A DNA stretch of 5,397 nucleotides from assembly GCA_021160945.1 (NCBI GenBank), contig JAGHBQ010000156.1, positions 1-5,397 of the forward strand, given 5' to 3'. The notes under the pieces are model-generated. The model saw only the letters and a program-made list of their open reading frames with translations, ran no database searches and was not told the DNA's origin. This stretch comes from Thermoplasmata archaeon. Lineage in GTDB: Archaea; Thermoplasmatota; Thermoplasmata; Thermoplasmatales; Aciduliprofundaceae. Shown in pieces: positions 5,315-5,397 of the stretch; positions within the stretch are counted from its first letter, which is position 1, and the number at the start of each line of letters is the position of its first letter. The position numbers were made by a program, and so were the translations under genes.

Positions 5315-5397
5315 TTACTTCCTCTTTGCACGTTGTTTTAACTCTTTGTAAATTTTCTCTGAAGTTTGTGTTACCGATAATCCTCCAAGACCCGTAC
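5315..5397 (-). CDS. C-terminal end of an unidentified convergent gene (partial)
   Basis: Read on the minus strand from the right edge, the frame starting at 5395 is open for 26 codons and ends at TAA (5317-5315). The peptide begins T-G-L-G-G-L-S-V-T-Q and ends K-E-L-K-Q-R-A-K-R-K. A charged amphipathic helix with a lysine/arginine tail is what a real soluble protein end looks like. The T7 tract 14 bases beyond the stop fits a terminator for it. One other minus-strand frame is open about as far but gives a less protein-like peptide, and the third stops within nine codons. The fragment is too short to name a family; function unknown. Confidence 0.55.
   Translation of the reverse strand, partial: TGLGGLSVTQTSEKIYKELKQRAKRK

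Noticed and set aside
1..5397. Mobile element, CRISPR array, toxin-antitoxin or other defence locus
   Set aside because: I saw no direct-repeat array, terminal inverted repeats, transposase or defence motifs on either strand. The window is a conserved housekeeping operon.

Overview
The window is an archaeal chromosome segment holding the distal end of the ribosomal-protein (spc-like) operon, read left to right. The order is uL30 (C-terminal part only), uL15, SecY, archaeal-type adenylate kinase, a DUF106/EMC3-like membrane protein, archaeal cytidylate kinase and the pseudouridine synthase Cbf5/TruB. A tRNA-Arg(UCG) gene follows, then a short T-rich convergent intergenic region, then the C-terminal end of an unidentified gene on the minus strand.

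The organism is a euryarchaeon. uL15 and uL30 are of the archaeal/eukaryotic type, both nucleotide kinases are the archaeal families, Cbf5 carries a PUA domain, and the tRNA has no encoded CCA. The composition is moderately AT-rich, with mainly AGA/AGG arginine codons. The L34e and L14e genes that flank cmk in many other euryarchaea are missing here. Together with the unusually long SecY, this suggests Thermoplasmata, perhaps an Aciduliprofundum-like lineage. That placement is inference and was not tested.

Positions 1-5213 are one very compact transcription unit. Every gene junction abuts or overlaps (0, 8, 4, 4 and 17 bases where the start is clear; the adkA start is ambiguous by 9 bases). 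Most starts are preceded by a GGTGA- or GGAGG-type Shine-Dalgarno sequence lying in the upstream coding region, so translational coupling is likely. The genes link ribosome assembly (uL30, uL15), membrane protein insertion (SecY and an Oxa1-superfamily DUF106 protein), nucleoside monophosphate supply (AdkA, Cmk) and RNA modification (Cbf5).

Two things go beyond a standard annotation. First, the tRNA-Arg gene begins inside cbf5: its 5' acceptor strand encodes the last Cbf5 codons, and its conserved U13-A14-G15 is the Cbf5 stop codon. RNase P maturation of that transcript would therefore remove the stop codon from the mRNA. Second, SecY has an N-terminal extension of about 80 residues with two predicted extra membrane helices, plus enlarged external loops. 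I see no phage, insertion sequence, CRISPR or defence locus here. This is housekeeping DNA with a few unusual details, not a new system.
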